From NCBI GenBank assembly GCA_945952105.1, contig CAMFGZ010000007.1, positions 62,001 to 126,000 of the forward strand: 64,000 bases of DNA. The letters run 5' to 3'. How positions within the stretch are numbered: position 1 is the first letter of the stretch; each line of letters opens with the position of its first letter. The translations under genes were made by a program, and so were the position numbers. The notes beneath the pieces are model-generated. The model made no database searches, had not been told where the DNA came from, and was given only the letters and a program-made list of their open reading frames with translations. Source of the stretch: an uncultured Rhodospirillaceae bacterium. GTDB lineage: Bacteria; Pseudomonadota; Alphaproteobacteria; Reyranellales; Reyranellaceae. This document shows positions 13,009 through 21,414 of the stretch, one piece after another.

Positions 13009-13740
13009 ATGGGCAATGACGGCACGATCCCGGCGCCCGACGGCTCCGGCCGGCAGGTGAAGCTGATCACTGCCGACGACGTCGTGGCCTACCTCAAGGC
13101 CCACCCCGACTTCTTCGACAAGAACGGCGAGCTCGCCGCCGAGATGGGCGTGACGCCCCGGGTCCAGGGACCGGGCGTCATCGACATGCAGCAGGCAATC
13201 CTGAAGCGCCTGCGCGGCGAGATCGAGAAGCTCAAGGTCGAGCGCACCGAGATCATCGCCAATTCCAAGCAGAACCAGATCGTCCAGAACCGCATCCAAG
13301 CCGCGGTCATCAGCATCATCCAGGCGACGACGTTCGAGAAGATGATCCATGTCGTCACGCACGAGTTGCCGGAGTTGCTCGACGTCGACTTCATCACCAT
13401 GGCAATCGAGGCCAATGCCGACGCGCCCAAGCGCGTGCCCGTGCGCGGCGTCTACGTGCTGGCGCCGGGCGCCATCGATGCCGCCATCGGTCCCGACAAG
13501 CATGCCCGGCTGCGCTCCAACATCGTGGGCGAGGAAGCCTTCTTTGGCGACGTCGCACGTTTCGTGAAGTCGGACGTGCTGATGCGCCTGCAGGTCTCGT
13601 CGGGCTCGCCCGACGGCGTCATGTGCTTCGGGGCGCGCGATCCCGAGGCCTTCGGGCCGGAAATGGCGACCGAACTCCTGTTCTTCCTGTCGAAGGTGCT
13701 GGAGAACACGATCCGCGCCTGGCTCGACCTGCCCGAGTGA
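13009..13740 (+). CDS. DUF484 family protein (GAF-like)
   Basis: A 243-residue protein of the DUF484 family, whose fold resembles a GAF domain; its role is not established. The N-terminal VVAYLKAHPDFFDKNGELAAEM signature is present (residues 23-44), then a coiled-coil stretch of about residues 60-85 (LKRLRGEIEKLKVERTEI), then the GAF-like part with the C-terminal CFGARDPEAFGPEMATELLFFL. It sits just ahead of xerC with a 7-bp gap, the order seen in many proteobacteria, so a link to chromosome segregation or cell division has been suspected but is not shown by sequence. Confidence 0.88.
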   Translation: MGNDGTIPAPDGSGRQVKLITADDVVAYLKAHPDFFDKNGELAAEMGVTPRVQGPGVIDMQQAILKRLRGEIEKLKVERTEIIANSKQNQIVQNRIQAAVISIIQATTFEKMIHVVTHELPELLDVDFITMAIEANADAPKRVPVRGVYVLAPGAIDAAIGPDKHARLRSNIVGEEAFFGDVARFVKSDVLMRLQVSSGSPDGVMCFGARDPEAFGPEMATELLFFLSKVLENTIRAWLDLPE

Positions 13741-13747
13741 CATCGAC

Positions 13748-14680
13748 TTGAGTGTCGCAGGCGCACAGGAGGCGTGGCGCGACTGGCTGAAGACCGAGCG
13801 CCGCCTCGCCGTCCACACGCTCACCGCTTACGAGCACGACGTCGCGACGTTCCTGGGCTTCATGACGACCTATCTTGGCGAGCCGCCGACGCTCGATGCC
13901 CTCGCGAGACTAAAGCCCGCCGAGTTCCGCGCCTGGCTGGCCGATCGCGCGCACCAGGGCATGGCACGCACCTCGACGGCGCGGGCCTTCTCCTCGGTAC
14001 GCTCCTTCTTCCGCTTCCTCGACAAGAACAAGCTCGCGCACAATGCGAGCATCGCCACCATCCAGACGCCCAAGCTGCCGCGCGCCGTGCCGAAGGCCCT
14101 GAGCGAGCGCGACATGGAGGACGTGCTCCAGGCCGAACCCGAGCAGGAGCGCGCGCCGTGGATCGATCTGCGCGATGCCGCCGTTCTGATCCTGCTCTAC
14201 GGCGCGGGCCTGCGCATCGGCGAGGCGCTGTCGCTCACCAAGGCCGAGGTCGACGATCTTCTACGGAGCGGTCGCGACACGCTCTCCGTCACCGGCAAGG
14301 GCAACAAGACCCGGCTCGTGCCGCTGCTGCCGCAAGCGTTGCAGGCGCTGAAAGCCTATCGCGACGCCTGCCCGTGGCTCAGCGCCGCCAGGCCCTCGGA
14401 TCGCGTCTTCGTGGGCGCGCGTGGCGGCGCACTCGATCCCGCCATCGTGCAGAAGCGGGTGCGCGAAATCCGCCAGGGTCTCGGACTCGCCGAGAGCGTG
14501 ACCCCGCATGCGCTGCGCCATTCCTTCGCGACCCACCTGCTGGGGGCCGGCGGCGACCTGCGCACCATCCAGGAACTTCTGGGCCACGCCTCGCTGTCGA
14601 CGACGCAGCGTTACACCGACGTCGATTCCGCGCGGCTCGCCGCCGTCTATCGCGCCGCCCATCCTCGCGCCAAAGGCTGA
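13748..14680 (+). CDS. xerC: Tyrosine recombinase XerC
   Basis: Site-specific recombinase that, with XerD, resolves chromosome dimers at dif. The N-terminal SAM-like core-binding domain spans about 1-105 and the catalytic domain 115-305. Catalytic residues are all present: R156 (AGLRIGE), K184 (TGKGNK), H254 and R257 (HALRH), H280 (LGHASL) and the nucleophile Y289 (QRYT). The start is TTG, supported by the tight 7-bp spacing from DUF484 and by the usual 300-310 residue length. The DUF484 neighbour favours XerC over XerD. Confidence 0.95.
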   Translation: MSVAGAQEAWRDWLKTERRLAVHTLTAYEHDVATFLGFMTTYLGEPPTLDALARLKPAEFRAWLADRAHQGMARTSTARAFSSVRSFFRFLDKNKLAHNASIATIQTPKLPRAVPKALSERDMEDVLQAEPEQERAPWIDLRDAAVLILLYGAGLRIGEALSLTKAEVDDLLRSGRDTLSVTGKGNKTRLVPLLPQALQALKAYRDACPWLSAARPSDRVFVGARGGALDPAIVQKRVREIRQGLGLAESVTPHALRHSFATHLLGAGGDLRTIQELLGHASLSTTQRYTDVDSARLAAVYRAAHPRAKG

Positions 14681-14683
14681 TCC

Positions 14684-15388
14684 ATGACCCGGCACATCGG
14701 AATCGTCGCCTGCTCCGCCGAAGGCGCTGCCCTCTGCTACAAGACGATCTGCGTCGAGGGCTCGAAGCTGATGGGACCGCACGCCCATCCCGAAGTCTCC
14801 CTGCACACGCATTCGCTGGCCGACTATGTCGAATGTCTCGATCGCGGCGACCGCGCCGGCGTGGCCGACCTGATGCTGTCGTCGGCCAGCAAGCTTGCCG
14901 CGGCCGGCGCCGACTTCCTGATCTGCCCCGACAACACGATCCATCAGGCGATGGCGCATGTGCAGCCACGCTCGCCGCTACCGTGGCTGCACATCGCCGA
15001 GGTGGTGGCCGCAGAGGCCAGGACGCGCGGCTACAGGAAGCTCGGGATCACCGGCACGCGCTGGCTGATCGACAGCGAGGTCTATCCGGAGAAGATCGAG
15101 GCGCAGGGTCTCGCCTGGCTGCGGCCCACCGACGCCGAGCGCGACGAGACCAACCGCATCATCATGGACGAGCTGGTGCGGAGCGTGTTCACGCCAGCGG
15201 CCGTCGCGGCCTACCAGCGCGTGATGGACCGCATGAAGGCCGAGGGCTGCGATGCCGTCATCCTGGGCTGCACCGAGATCCCGCTGATCATGAACGACCG
15301 CAATTCACCGTTGCCGACGCTCGATTCGACGCGGCTGCTCGCCCGCGCGGCCCTGAAGCGCGCCGTTACAACGCCTTCCGGAAGATGA
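14684..15388 (+). CDS. Aspartate/glutamate racemase family protein
   Basis: Homologue of PLP-independent amino acid racemases that use a pair of Cys as acid and base. Candidate residues are Cys81 in LICPDNTIHQ and Cys196 in LGCTEIP. The first motif is a variant: most members have C-N-T or C-T-N-T, while here two extra residues (Pro-Asp) separate the Cys from Asn-Thr. The substrate could be aspartate, another amino acid or a different acid. It starts 3 bp after xerC, probably cotranscribed, and its last 23 bp overlap the convergent acetyltransferase gene. Confidence 0.8.
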   Translation: MTRHIGIVACSAEGAALCYKTICVEGSKLMGPHAHPEVSLHTHSLADYVECLDRGDRAGVADLMLSSASKLAAAGADFLICPDNTIHQAMAHVQPRSPLPWLHIAEVVAAEARTRGYRKLGITGTRWLIDSEVYPEKIEAQGLAWLRPTDAERDETNRIIMDELVRSVFTPAAVAAYQRVMDRMKAEGCDAVILGCTEIPLIMNDRNSPLPTLDSTRLLARAALKRAVTTPSGR

Positions 15389-15782
15389 CCTCGCCATCGT
15401 CCTGGTGCCCGATCTCCTCCCAGCCGTTGGTGCGATAGAAGCGCTCGGCCCGCGTACCCGGACCCGTCGTCAGTCTGGCTTCCGCGAAGCCCGCGGCCCG
15501 CAGATCCTCGCAGGCGAGCGGCAGCAGCGCACGGGCCAGGCCGCGCCCCCCATAGTCAGGATGGATGAACAAGCCGAAGATCGTGCCGTCGCGCGGATCG
15601 GCGACCGAGAAGCCCTGCACCGCGCCCGCCTCCTCCCACACCCAGAAGGTCGCGTTTTCGAAGATCCAGTCGGCGGTGGTCTCGACCTTGCCCGCCGAGG
15701 CCGCGCTCAGCTGGTTCTCGCGCACGGCGAGGCGCACTTCGGAGATGCGAGGGCGGTCGGCAAGCGTTGCTTTGCGGATCAT
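15366..15782 (-). CDS. GNAT family N-acetyltransferase
   Basis: A 138-residue acetyl-CoA-dependent transferase. The acetyl-CoA motif is FIHPDYGGRGLARALL (Q/RxxGxG/A type), and ERFYRTNGW near the C-terminus is typical of GNAT. The substrate is unknown. It converges with and overlaps the racemase-like gene by 23 bp at the 3' ends. The + strand neighbour on the other side is the lytic transglycosylase, so it is a single-gene unit. Confidence 0.85.
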   Translation of the reverse strand: MIRKATLADRPRISEVRLAVRENQLSAASAGKVETTADWIFENATFWVWEEAGAVQGFSVADPRDGTIFGLFIHPDYGGRGLARALLPLACEDLRAAGFAEARLTTGPGTRAERFYRTNGWEEIGHQDDGEVIFRKAL

Positions 15783-15838
15783 GAAATGGAGTCCGATGCG
15801 GTGCGTGGATCAGGCCGGCGGTGTTACCATTTCCGCCG

Positions 15839-16729
15839 ATGACTCACGCGCCGCTCACTCCGCGATGTCTGCTGCTGTCGCTGCTGGCCATGGCTTCGCT
15901 CGCCATTGCCCCGGCGCCGCCGATGCGGGCGCGCGCCGAACCGGTGAATGAGCGGCGCCCCACCGTCGCCGACATCTGCAGCACGCTGGCCCAGGCGGCG
16001 GCCGAGAACGGGCTGCCGGAAGAGTTCTTCACCCGACTCATCTGGCAGGAGAGCCGGTTCAATCCCTCGGCCGTGAGCCCGGCGGGCGCGCAGGGCATCG
16101 CGCAATTCATGCCGGGGACCGCAGCGATGCGCGGCCTCACCAACGCCTTCGAGCCGCTGCAGGCGCTGCGCGAGTCGGCAAGCTACCTGCGCGAGCTGCG
16201 CACGACTTTCCGCGGCAATCTCGGGCTGGCAGCAGCCGCCTACAATGCCGGTCCCGGCCAGGTCGAGGCCTGGCGCAGCGGCCGCGCCATCCTGCCCGGC
16301 GAGACGCAGGCCTATGTCCGCATCGTCACCGGTCATAGCGCCGAGGCCTGGATCTCCCAGCCGATGCCGCAGCTGCAATCGACGGCGACCCAGACAGGCG
16401 AGCGCTGCATCGAATTCGCCAGGAACATGACCGACACGCCGCGCCGCCGCCCGCTGCTCACGTCGGACCCAGCCTGGGGACCGTGGGGCGTCCAACTTGC
16501 CGGCAACTGGTCCGAAGGACGCGTGCTTGCCCACTACGAGCGGCTGCGGCGCAAGTACGAGCCCGTGCTCGACGACCGGCTGCCGCTGGTCCTGAATTCG
16601 CGCCGCAACGATTTGCCCACCTACGCCGTACGGGTCTCGGCAAACACCCGCGCGGAGGCCGACGCACTCTGCGCGAAGCTGAGGGCCAAGGGGGGCGCCT
16701 GCGTCGTCTTCCGCAACCCGCGGGACTAG
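15839..16729 (+). CDS. Lytic murein transglycosylase with SPOR domain
   Basis: Exported peptidoglycan-cleaving enzyme of the SLT (soluble lytic transglycosylase) family. Residues 1-33 form a signal peptide. The SLT domain holds the catalytic Glu71 in IWQESRFNP, then SPAGAQGIAQFMP and AAAYNAGPGQV. A C-terminal SPOR-like peptidoglycan-binding domain covers about 250-296 (PTYAVRVSANTRAEADALC...GACVVF), which suggests septal localisation. I chose the ATG at 15839; a GTG at 15821 is in frame and would add six residues. No clear ribosome site is visible for either. Confidence 0.87.
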   Translation: MTHAPLTPRCLLLSLLAMASLAIAPAPPMRARAEPVNERRPTVADICSTLAQAAAENGLPEEFFTRLIWQESRFNPSAVSPAGAQGIAQFMPGTAAMRGLTNAFEPLQALRESASYLRELRTTFRGNLGLAAAAYNAGPGQVEAWRSGRAILPGETQAYVRIVTGHSAEAWISQPMPQLQSTATQTGERCIEFARNMTDTPRRRPLLTSDPAWGPWGVQLAGNWSEGRVLAHYERLRRKYEPVLDDRLPLVLNSRRNDLPTYAVRVSANTRAEADALCAKLRAKGGACVVFRNPRD

Positions 16730-16831
16730 GATCTTCCCGGGCGAAACAGAATCGTCTTCCTCCCGGTTCAGATGCAGGGCTGTCGCACATGGCCTCAAAG
16801 CGCTGAAACAGCTGGCGTCTTGAAGAAGGCG

Positions 16832-16953
16832 AAAGGTCCCTCGCTCACGCTCAGGGCGGGGGTTCCTCCGCCCGCGATGACAATTTTGGTGAGATTTGCG
16901 CAGTGCGCCGACCAAACAAAGGCTGTCATCCCGAGCGTGAGCGAGGGACCTTT
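16832..16953. repeat. Inverted repeat, GGTCCCTCGCTCACGCTC family
   Basis: A perfect 21-bp inverted repeat: left arm 16832-16852, right arm 16933-16953, 80 bp apart. Just inside lie GATGACA and TGTCATC, also inverted; the left side has an extra GC-rich segment of about 21 bp compared with the right. The core GAGCGTGAGCGAGGGACC resembles dispersed REP-like elements known in many bacteria. It lies in the 282-bp gap between the convergent transglycosylase and permease genes, where I see no gene. Confidence 0.7.
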
Positions 16954-17011
16954 GCCTCATATGCGATAGCCCTGCTTCTGAAGGGGGGGGCACCGCAATG
17001 ACATCAGTGCT

Positions 17012-18313
17012 TCAGGACGAACTGCGCCTTCGTTGAACCAGCCATTCTATGCCGAGGCTGCCGGCAACGGCCAACCCGGTGAGCCAGATGGCCGACGGCT
17101 GGGTCGACCAGAGGCTGACCGCGAATGCCGCGAGCACCACGGCCATCAGCGCCGCACCGGCCACGATCGGGAGGCGCGATCCCCCCGCTTCGCCATGCAG
17201 CCGCCAGTGAGCCGCGAAGACGCCGAGATAGCAGATCAGGATCGTCGCCCCCGCGACCTGGGCGATGGCGCCGAGATCGAGAAGGTTGATCATCACCAGA
17301 ACGGCGCCGGTCGACCACACCAGCCCGCGCGTGCCCTGCCCCCAGGCGGCCCGCTCGAACACGGCGGGAAGCTGCCCCTTGCCGGCGAGGCCGCGCGAGA
17401 CTTCGAGGGCGCAGAAGAAGCTCGCATTGATCGATGAGGCGGTCGCGAACAGCGCACCGATCGACACGATGACGAAGCCGATTTGACCGAGGACGGGTCT
17501 GGCGGCCTGCGCCACGGCCGTGGTCGCGAAGCGCGCCAGCTCGTCGGGCGAGATGTTGCCCATCACGACGACCGACAGGCCGATATAGAGGAAGATCACG
17601 ATGCCGATCGCGAGGAAGATGGCGCGCGGAATGGTCTTTGCGGGATCGGCGACATGCCCCGAGGCGTTGGTCATCATGCCGTAGCCGCCATAGGCGAAGA
17701 AGGTGAGGCCGACGCTCGCAAGCAATATGCCGGGCCCGACGGTCGGCCCTTTCGCCAGCATCGCGGGATCGATGCTCGACCCACCGGCCACCAGCAGCGC
17801 CGTCAGGATGACCAGCTTGATCCCGACCAGCAGCTCCTCGACGCGCCCGACCACGCCGGACCCCGCCATGTTGACGATGAAGAGGACGATCACGATCGCC
17901 GACGCGAAGAGGTTGGCCACATAGGCCGCCGATACGTCGCCCACCAGCAGGCGGTCGGCATAGGCGCCGAAGGTCTTGGCGACCATCGCGATGTTGACGA
18001 GCTGCGTCACCAGATAGAGGACCGACAGCCCGCCCGCCACGGTCTTCGACGGAAAGGCCCGGTCGAAATAATCCATGATGCCGCCCGAACTCGGGAAGCG
18101 GGCGGCGAGCCGGGCATAGGAATAGCCCGACAGCAGCGCGATGACACCGCCGACGGCGAAGGAGAGATAGACGTCGCTGCCGGTCATCAGGGCGGCCTGC
18201 CCCAGCAGCGCGAAGATGCCGGCCCCGACCATGGACCCGATGCCGAGCGCCGAGACGCTCAATAGACTCATCCGCCCGTGCCCCCGCTCGGACGGATCGA
18301 TCTTATCGGTCAT
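17012..18313 (-). CDS. APC superfamily amino acid permease
   Basis: Inner-membrane transporter of 433 residues with about twelve hydrophobic segments. The first helix carries GIGSMVGAGIFALLGQ, the substrate-binding G-S/A-G-I/F motif of the amino acid-polyamine-organocation superfamily. SLSALGIGS-like spacing and the PSSGGIMDYFDRAF loop fit the family. The substrate is not predictable. I use the ATG at 18313, which has an AGGGGGAGAG ribosome site 7 nt upstream; an ATG 24 bp earlier lies ahead of that site. The next gene upstream on this strand is an outer-membrane porin, 67 bp away. Confidence 0.85.
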   Translation of the reverse strand: MTDKIDPSERGHGRMSLLSVSALGIGSMVGAGIFALLGQAALMTGSDVYLSFAVGGVIALLSGYSYARLAARFPSSGGIMDYFDRAFPSKTVAGGLSVLYLVTQLVNIAMVAKTFGAYADRLLVGDVSAAYVANLFASAIVIVLFIVNMAGSGVVGRVEELLVGIKLVILTALLVAGGSSIDPAMLAKGPTVGPGILLASVGLTFFAYGGYGMMTNASGHVADPAKTIPRAIFLAIGIVIFLYIGLSVVVMGNISPDELARFATTAVAQAARPVLGQIGFVIVSIGALFATASSINASFFCALEVSRGLAGKGQLPAVFERAAWGQGTRGLVWSTGAVLVMINLLDLGAIAQVAGATILICYLGVFAAHWRLHGEAGGSRLPIVAGAALMAVVLAAFAVSLWSTQPSAIWLTGLAVAGSLGIEWLVQRRRSSS

Positions 18314-18380
18314 GGACAGGCTCTCCCCCTCGAACATCCTACCGACAACGCGTTACCGACGACAGGCAACCGGCAAGACG

Positions 18381-19628
18381 TCAGAACAGCACCGTGAGAC
18401 GCAGCGAGAAGACCGCTGCCATCTGCTGCGTCGGCGCCAGCGCCGGCTGGAAATAGAGTTGAACGTCCGGCGTGATCAACAGGTGTTTCACCGACCACGC
18501 CCAGTAGAGTTCCATCATCGTCTCGCTGGGCTGCACCTGCGTGCCTGCATAGAGAGTCCGGTTCGTGGCGTTCCACGCGATGCCGAGGCCGATCTGATCT
18601 CGCGGCGCACGGCCCAGCGGGTTGTTGTAGACGGCGCCGCCGGCGATCGACGACTGGATGTACCAGCTCGAATTCCATGCGGTGTTGGCGCGCAGGAACA
18701 GGCCCCATTGCCCGCCGAGCGTCTGCGAGGCGTTGAAGGACAGGCCCGAACTGGCCCGCGGCTGCATCACCACGCTCGGCAGGTTGTAGTAGAGCAAGGA
18801 ATAGGTGCCCTGGCCGAGCTTGCCGAGGTTGGGCGAGACGGCGCCGTAGAGAAACCAGGAATACTGCCCCTGGAACGCCGTGTTGAACTGGATGTAGTTG
18901 GAAGCCGCGACGTTGTTGGCGTCCTGGAAGCCCGCGATGAAGGTCAGCTCCCTGGTCGGATTGACCTGGACGTAGGCACCGAGGCTGCCCTGGGAATAGT
19001 TCTGGCTGCCGTTCTGGGCCAGCGAGTAGCCGATGAAATTGACCTGCTCGTTGTTGGAGTAGGCATTGGTGTCGAAGTTCGAAAAGGGAAACTGCCCCAG
19101 GGTCAGCGACGCGAAATGGCCCGGGAAGTCGTGCGTGTAGCTCACCTGCGCGAAAGTGAGCTGGTTGCCCGGATAATCGTTGACCGGACTGACGAGCATG
19201 AGCCTGTCCTGAAGGCTCTGCCCGGTCTGGCCCGACCAGTACTGGGTGGCGAGATAGGCGAACTGGAAGGAACCCGCGCCGATCTTCGGATCGTCGAACA
19301 TCTTCCAGTTCAACGCCGGCGAGAACTGGGCCTGCACCGCGCCATATTCACTGCCGGGAGAGCCCCACTGGCTGAGGACCGACGAGGTCATCGAATAGAA
19401 GATGCCGGTCGAATTCCGGATCTCCTTCTTCGCCAGCGCATAGCGCCGGGCGGCGTCGTCGAACTCCTGGTCGAGGAAATACTGCTCGCGCACTTCGGCC
19501 GCGCGTATCCGGTTGTGGACCTTGCCGACATGGCGGACGCCTTCGGCGTCGGCCGCTTCCTGCGCCTCTGCTTCCGCAAGGGGAAGTATCAGGGCGGCGA
19601 GCCCTCCTATCCACGCGGTCGAACGCAT
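18381..19628 (-). CDS. OprB-type carbohydrate porin
   Basis: Outer-membrane beta-barrel protein of 415 residues. Residues 1-22 are a signal peptide (ALILPLAEAEAQ). The rest alternates short amphipathic strands rich in Gly, Asn, Gln, Tyr and Phe, and ends LRLTVLF with the C-terminal Phe that marks BAM substrates. DNNVAASNYIQF-like and QPSETMMELYWAWSV stretches fit the OprB family. It probably allows entry of a sugar or other small solute. It lies upstream of the APC permease and downstream of a dienelactone-hydrolase-like gene on the same strand. Confidence 0.75.
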   Translation of the reverse strand: MRSTAWIGGLAALILPLAEAEAQEAADAEGVRHVGKVHNRIRAAEVREQYFLDQEFDDAARRYALAKKEIRNSTGIFYSMTSSVLSQWGSPGSEYGAVQAQFSPALNWKMFDDPKIGAGSFQFAYLATQYWSGQTGQSLQDRLMLVSPVNDYPGNQLTFAQVSYTHDFPGHFASLTLGQFPFSNFDTNAYSNNEQVNFIGYSLAQNGSQNYSQGSLGAYVQVNPTRELTFIAGFQDANNVAASNYIQFNTAFQGQYSWFLYGAVSPNLGKLGQGTYSLLYYNLPSVVMQPRASSGLSFNASQTLGGQWGLFLRANTAWNSSWYIQSSIAGGAVYNNPLGRAPRDQIGLGIAWNATNRTLYAGTQVQPSETMMELYWAWSVKHLLITPDVQLYFQPALAPTQQMAAVFSLRLTVLF

Positions 19629-19647
19629 CGGTTTCCGCCGGCCCGCG

Positions 19648-20538
19648 TCACGGCTTCAGTGCCTTGTCGAGGAACGCCTTCACATCGATCACGAACTGCT
19701 TCCAGGCCGGCTCGTGAGCTCCGTAGTGCGCCCCGCAGCAACCGCCGGGCTTGCTGCGATTGCCAACCGCGCTGAGATAGCGCACCGGCAGGCCGAGCGC
19801 ATCGAAACTGTGATGCGCGCCTTCGTAAATCTTCGTCTCGACGAGATCCCTGCCGCTCACGACTCGGTCCAGCACAGCCCGGCATTGCGAGATCGGCGTC
19901 CAGTCGTCGAGCGCGCCCATGGCCAGCAAGGTCGGTTGACGCACCGCGAGACGCGACCCCAGCGCGTCTGCCAGGGCGCAATCGGGATAGAGCAGCACCA
20001 CTGCCCGCACCGACGGTCGCGCCGGATCCTCTGGCTTCCCTGAAAAGGCGCGCAGCATCGCGACGCCGCCGCCGTAGGAATATCCCATGTAGGCAAGCCG
20101 CCGCGAATCGATGCCCGCCTGCTTTTCCAACCACGCCAGGGTCGCGTCGATGTCGGCCGCCCGCGCCTCGGCGGCAGCCTGAGTCGGCCAGTTGCGTCCA
20201 CACACGTCCTTCAGGCCACGCGCCGAAAAACTGTCGACCACGAGGGCGGCGTAGCCCCAGGACGTCAGGAGCCCGGCCATGCGCGCGGTGTTCTGTCCGG
20301 GACCGCCACAGCCGTGGAACAGCGCGACCGCGGGCACCGGTGCCGTGGCGTTGGGCGGACGGAAGAGCTGCGCCGCGAGCTGAACGGTTCGACCGTCCTG
20401 CTCGACCGGCACGCGGACATTCTGCTGGGCCGAAGCAGGCATCGTCCACAGGACGGCAATCAGAACGACGAGACGAGCCGTCCAGGGCACCGCTGCGAGC
20501 CGACCTTGCTTCAATCCGATCGTCCACCGAAGATGCAT
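19648..20538 (-). CDS. Exported dienelactone-hydrolase-family esterase
   Basis: Alpha/beta hydrolase of 296 residues. A signal peptide or membrane anchor covers residues 20-37 (ending PASAQ). The nucleophile is Ser154 in MGYSYGGG; Asp211/212 (GALDDWTP) and His242/243 (GAHHSFD) complete the triad. Paired Cys (C77, C113 and a CC pair near the end) may form disulfides, consistent with export. I use the ATG at 20538, which gives a good signal peptide and does not overlap the divergent protease gene; an ATG at 20598 would. The substrate is unknown. Confidence 0.8.
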   Translation of the reverse strand: MHLRWTIGLKQGRLAAVPWTARLVVLIAVLWTMPASAQQNVRVPVEQDGRTVQLAAQLFRPPNATAPVPAVALFHGCGGPGQNTARMAGLLTSWGYAALVVDSFSARGLKDVCGRNWPTQAAAEARAADIDATLAWLEKQAGIDSRRLAYMGYSYGGGVAMLRAFSGKPEDPARPSVRAVVLLYPDCALADALGSRLAVRQPTLLAMGALDDWTPISQCRAVLDRVVSGRDLVETKIYEGAHHSFDALGLPVRYLSAVGNRSKPGGCCGAHYGAHEPAWKQFVIDVKAFLDKALKP

Positions 20539-20563
20539 CGACCGAATCGTAAACGAAGCAGGA

Positions 20564-21268
20564 ATGGAGACAACAGGTGGATTCACGGTGAGCGACACAC
20601 TCTACGCGATCTCCACCTGGGTCATACCGGCCATCCTCGCCATCACGCTGCACGAGGCCGCCCACGGCTTCGTCGCCCTGCGCTTCGGCGACCGGACCGC
20701 GTTGGAGCAGGGCCGCGTGACCCTCAATCCGCTGAAGCACATCGACCCGGTCGGCACGATCCTGCTGCCCGGCCTTTTGATCTTCCTGCGCGCGCCCTTC
20801 CTGTTCGGCTATGCCAAGCCGGTGCCGGTGAATTTCCGGGCACTGAACAATCCGAAGCGCGACATGGTCTGGGTCGCCGCGGCGGGGCCGGCCACGAATG
20901 TCCTCATGGCCATGGCGGCCGGCCTGCTGGCGCACCTCGCCGTTCTCCTGCCGCAGCCCGAGGCGACGTGGGCGATCCTCAACATCGAGAACGCGATCCT
21001 CATCAACGTCCTGCTCGCCGTCTTCAACATGGTGCCACTGCCGCCGCTCGATGGCGGAAGGGTCGCAGTCGGCCTGCTGCCCAACAGCCTGGCCCTGCCG
21101 CTTGCGCGCCTCGAGCCCTACGGCATGCCGATCCTGCTCGGGCTGATCTTCGTCCTGCCGCTGATCGGCAAGCAGATCGGCACCGACCTGAACGTCATTG
21201 GCTGGGTCCTCAGTGAGCCGGTCAACTGGCTGGTCAACCTCGTGATCCGCATCACTGGCAACGGCTGA
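20564..21268 (+). CDS. Site-2 protease family membrane metalloprotease (M50)
   Basis: Small integral-membrane zinc protease of 234 residues. The zinc ligands are in HEAAH (H30, E31, H34) and in NMVPLPPLDGGR (D163). Four to five hydrophobic segments fit the minimal group of M50 proteases with no PDZ domain. It probably cleaves a membrane protein in the bilayer, but no target can be named; the anti-sigma factor 3 kb away is a formal candidate only. ATG 20564 has AGCAGG close upstream; GTG 20588, with CAGGTGG 7 nt ahead, is an equally plausible start. Confidence 0.87.
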   Translation: METTGGFTVSDTLYAISTWVIPAILAITLHEAAHGFVALRFGDRTALEQGRVTLNPLKHIDPVGTILLPGLLIFLRAPFLFGYAKPVPVNFRALNNPKRDMVWVAAAGPATNVLMAMAAGLLAHLAVLLPQPEATWAILNIENAILINVLLAVFNMVPLPPLDGGRVAVGLLPNSLALPLARLEPYGMPILLGLIFVLPLIGKQIGTDLNVIGWVLSEPVNWLVNLVIRITGNG

Positions 21269-21315
21269 CCCGACGGCTGGAGTCTTTCCGAACACGACAG
21301 AAACACCAACGACAA

Positions 21316-21410
21316 CCTCATGCTGAGCGCGTCTCGAAGCACGGGCACGAGCACCACGTTTGAGGCCCATCCTTCGAGACGGCGCTTCGCGCCCCCTCAG
21401 GATGGAGGGG
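21316..21410. repeat. Palindromic intergenic repeat, copy 1
   Basis: The copy opens CCTCATGCTGAG, contains CGTCTCGAAGCACGGGCACGA, then GCACCACG, then CCATCCTTCGAGACGG, and ends CCCTCAGGATGGAGGGG. The outer and inner segments are inverted relative to each other, so it can fold into a long hairpin. It matches the element at 25179-25286. It lies between the convergent site-2 protease and antiporter genes and ends 5 bp before the antiporter stop codon. Confidence 0.75.
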
Positions 21411-21414
21411 TGCG

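Noticed and set aside
13748..14680. Mobile-element integrase
   Set aside because: It is coupled to DUF484, lies among core genes and matches XerC in length and all catalytic residues.
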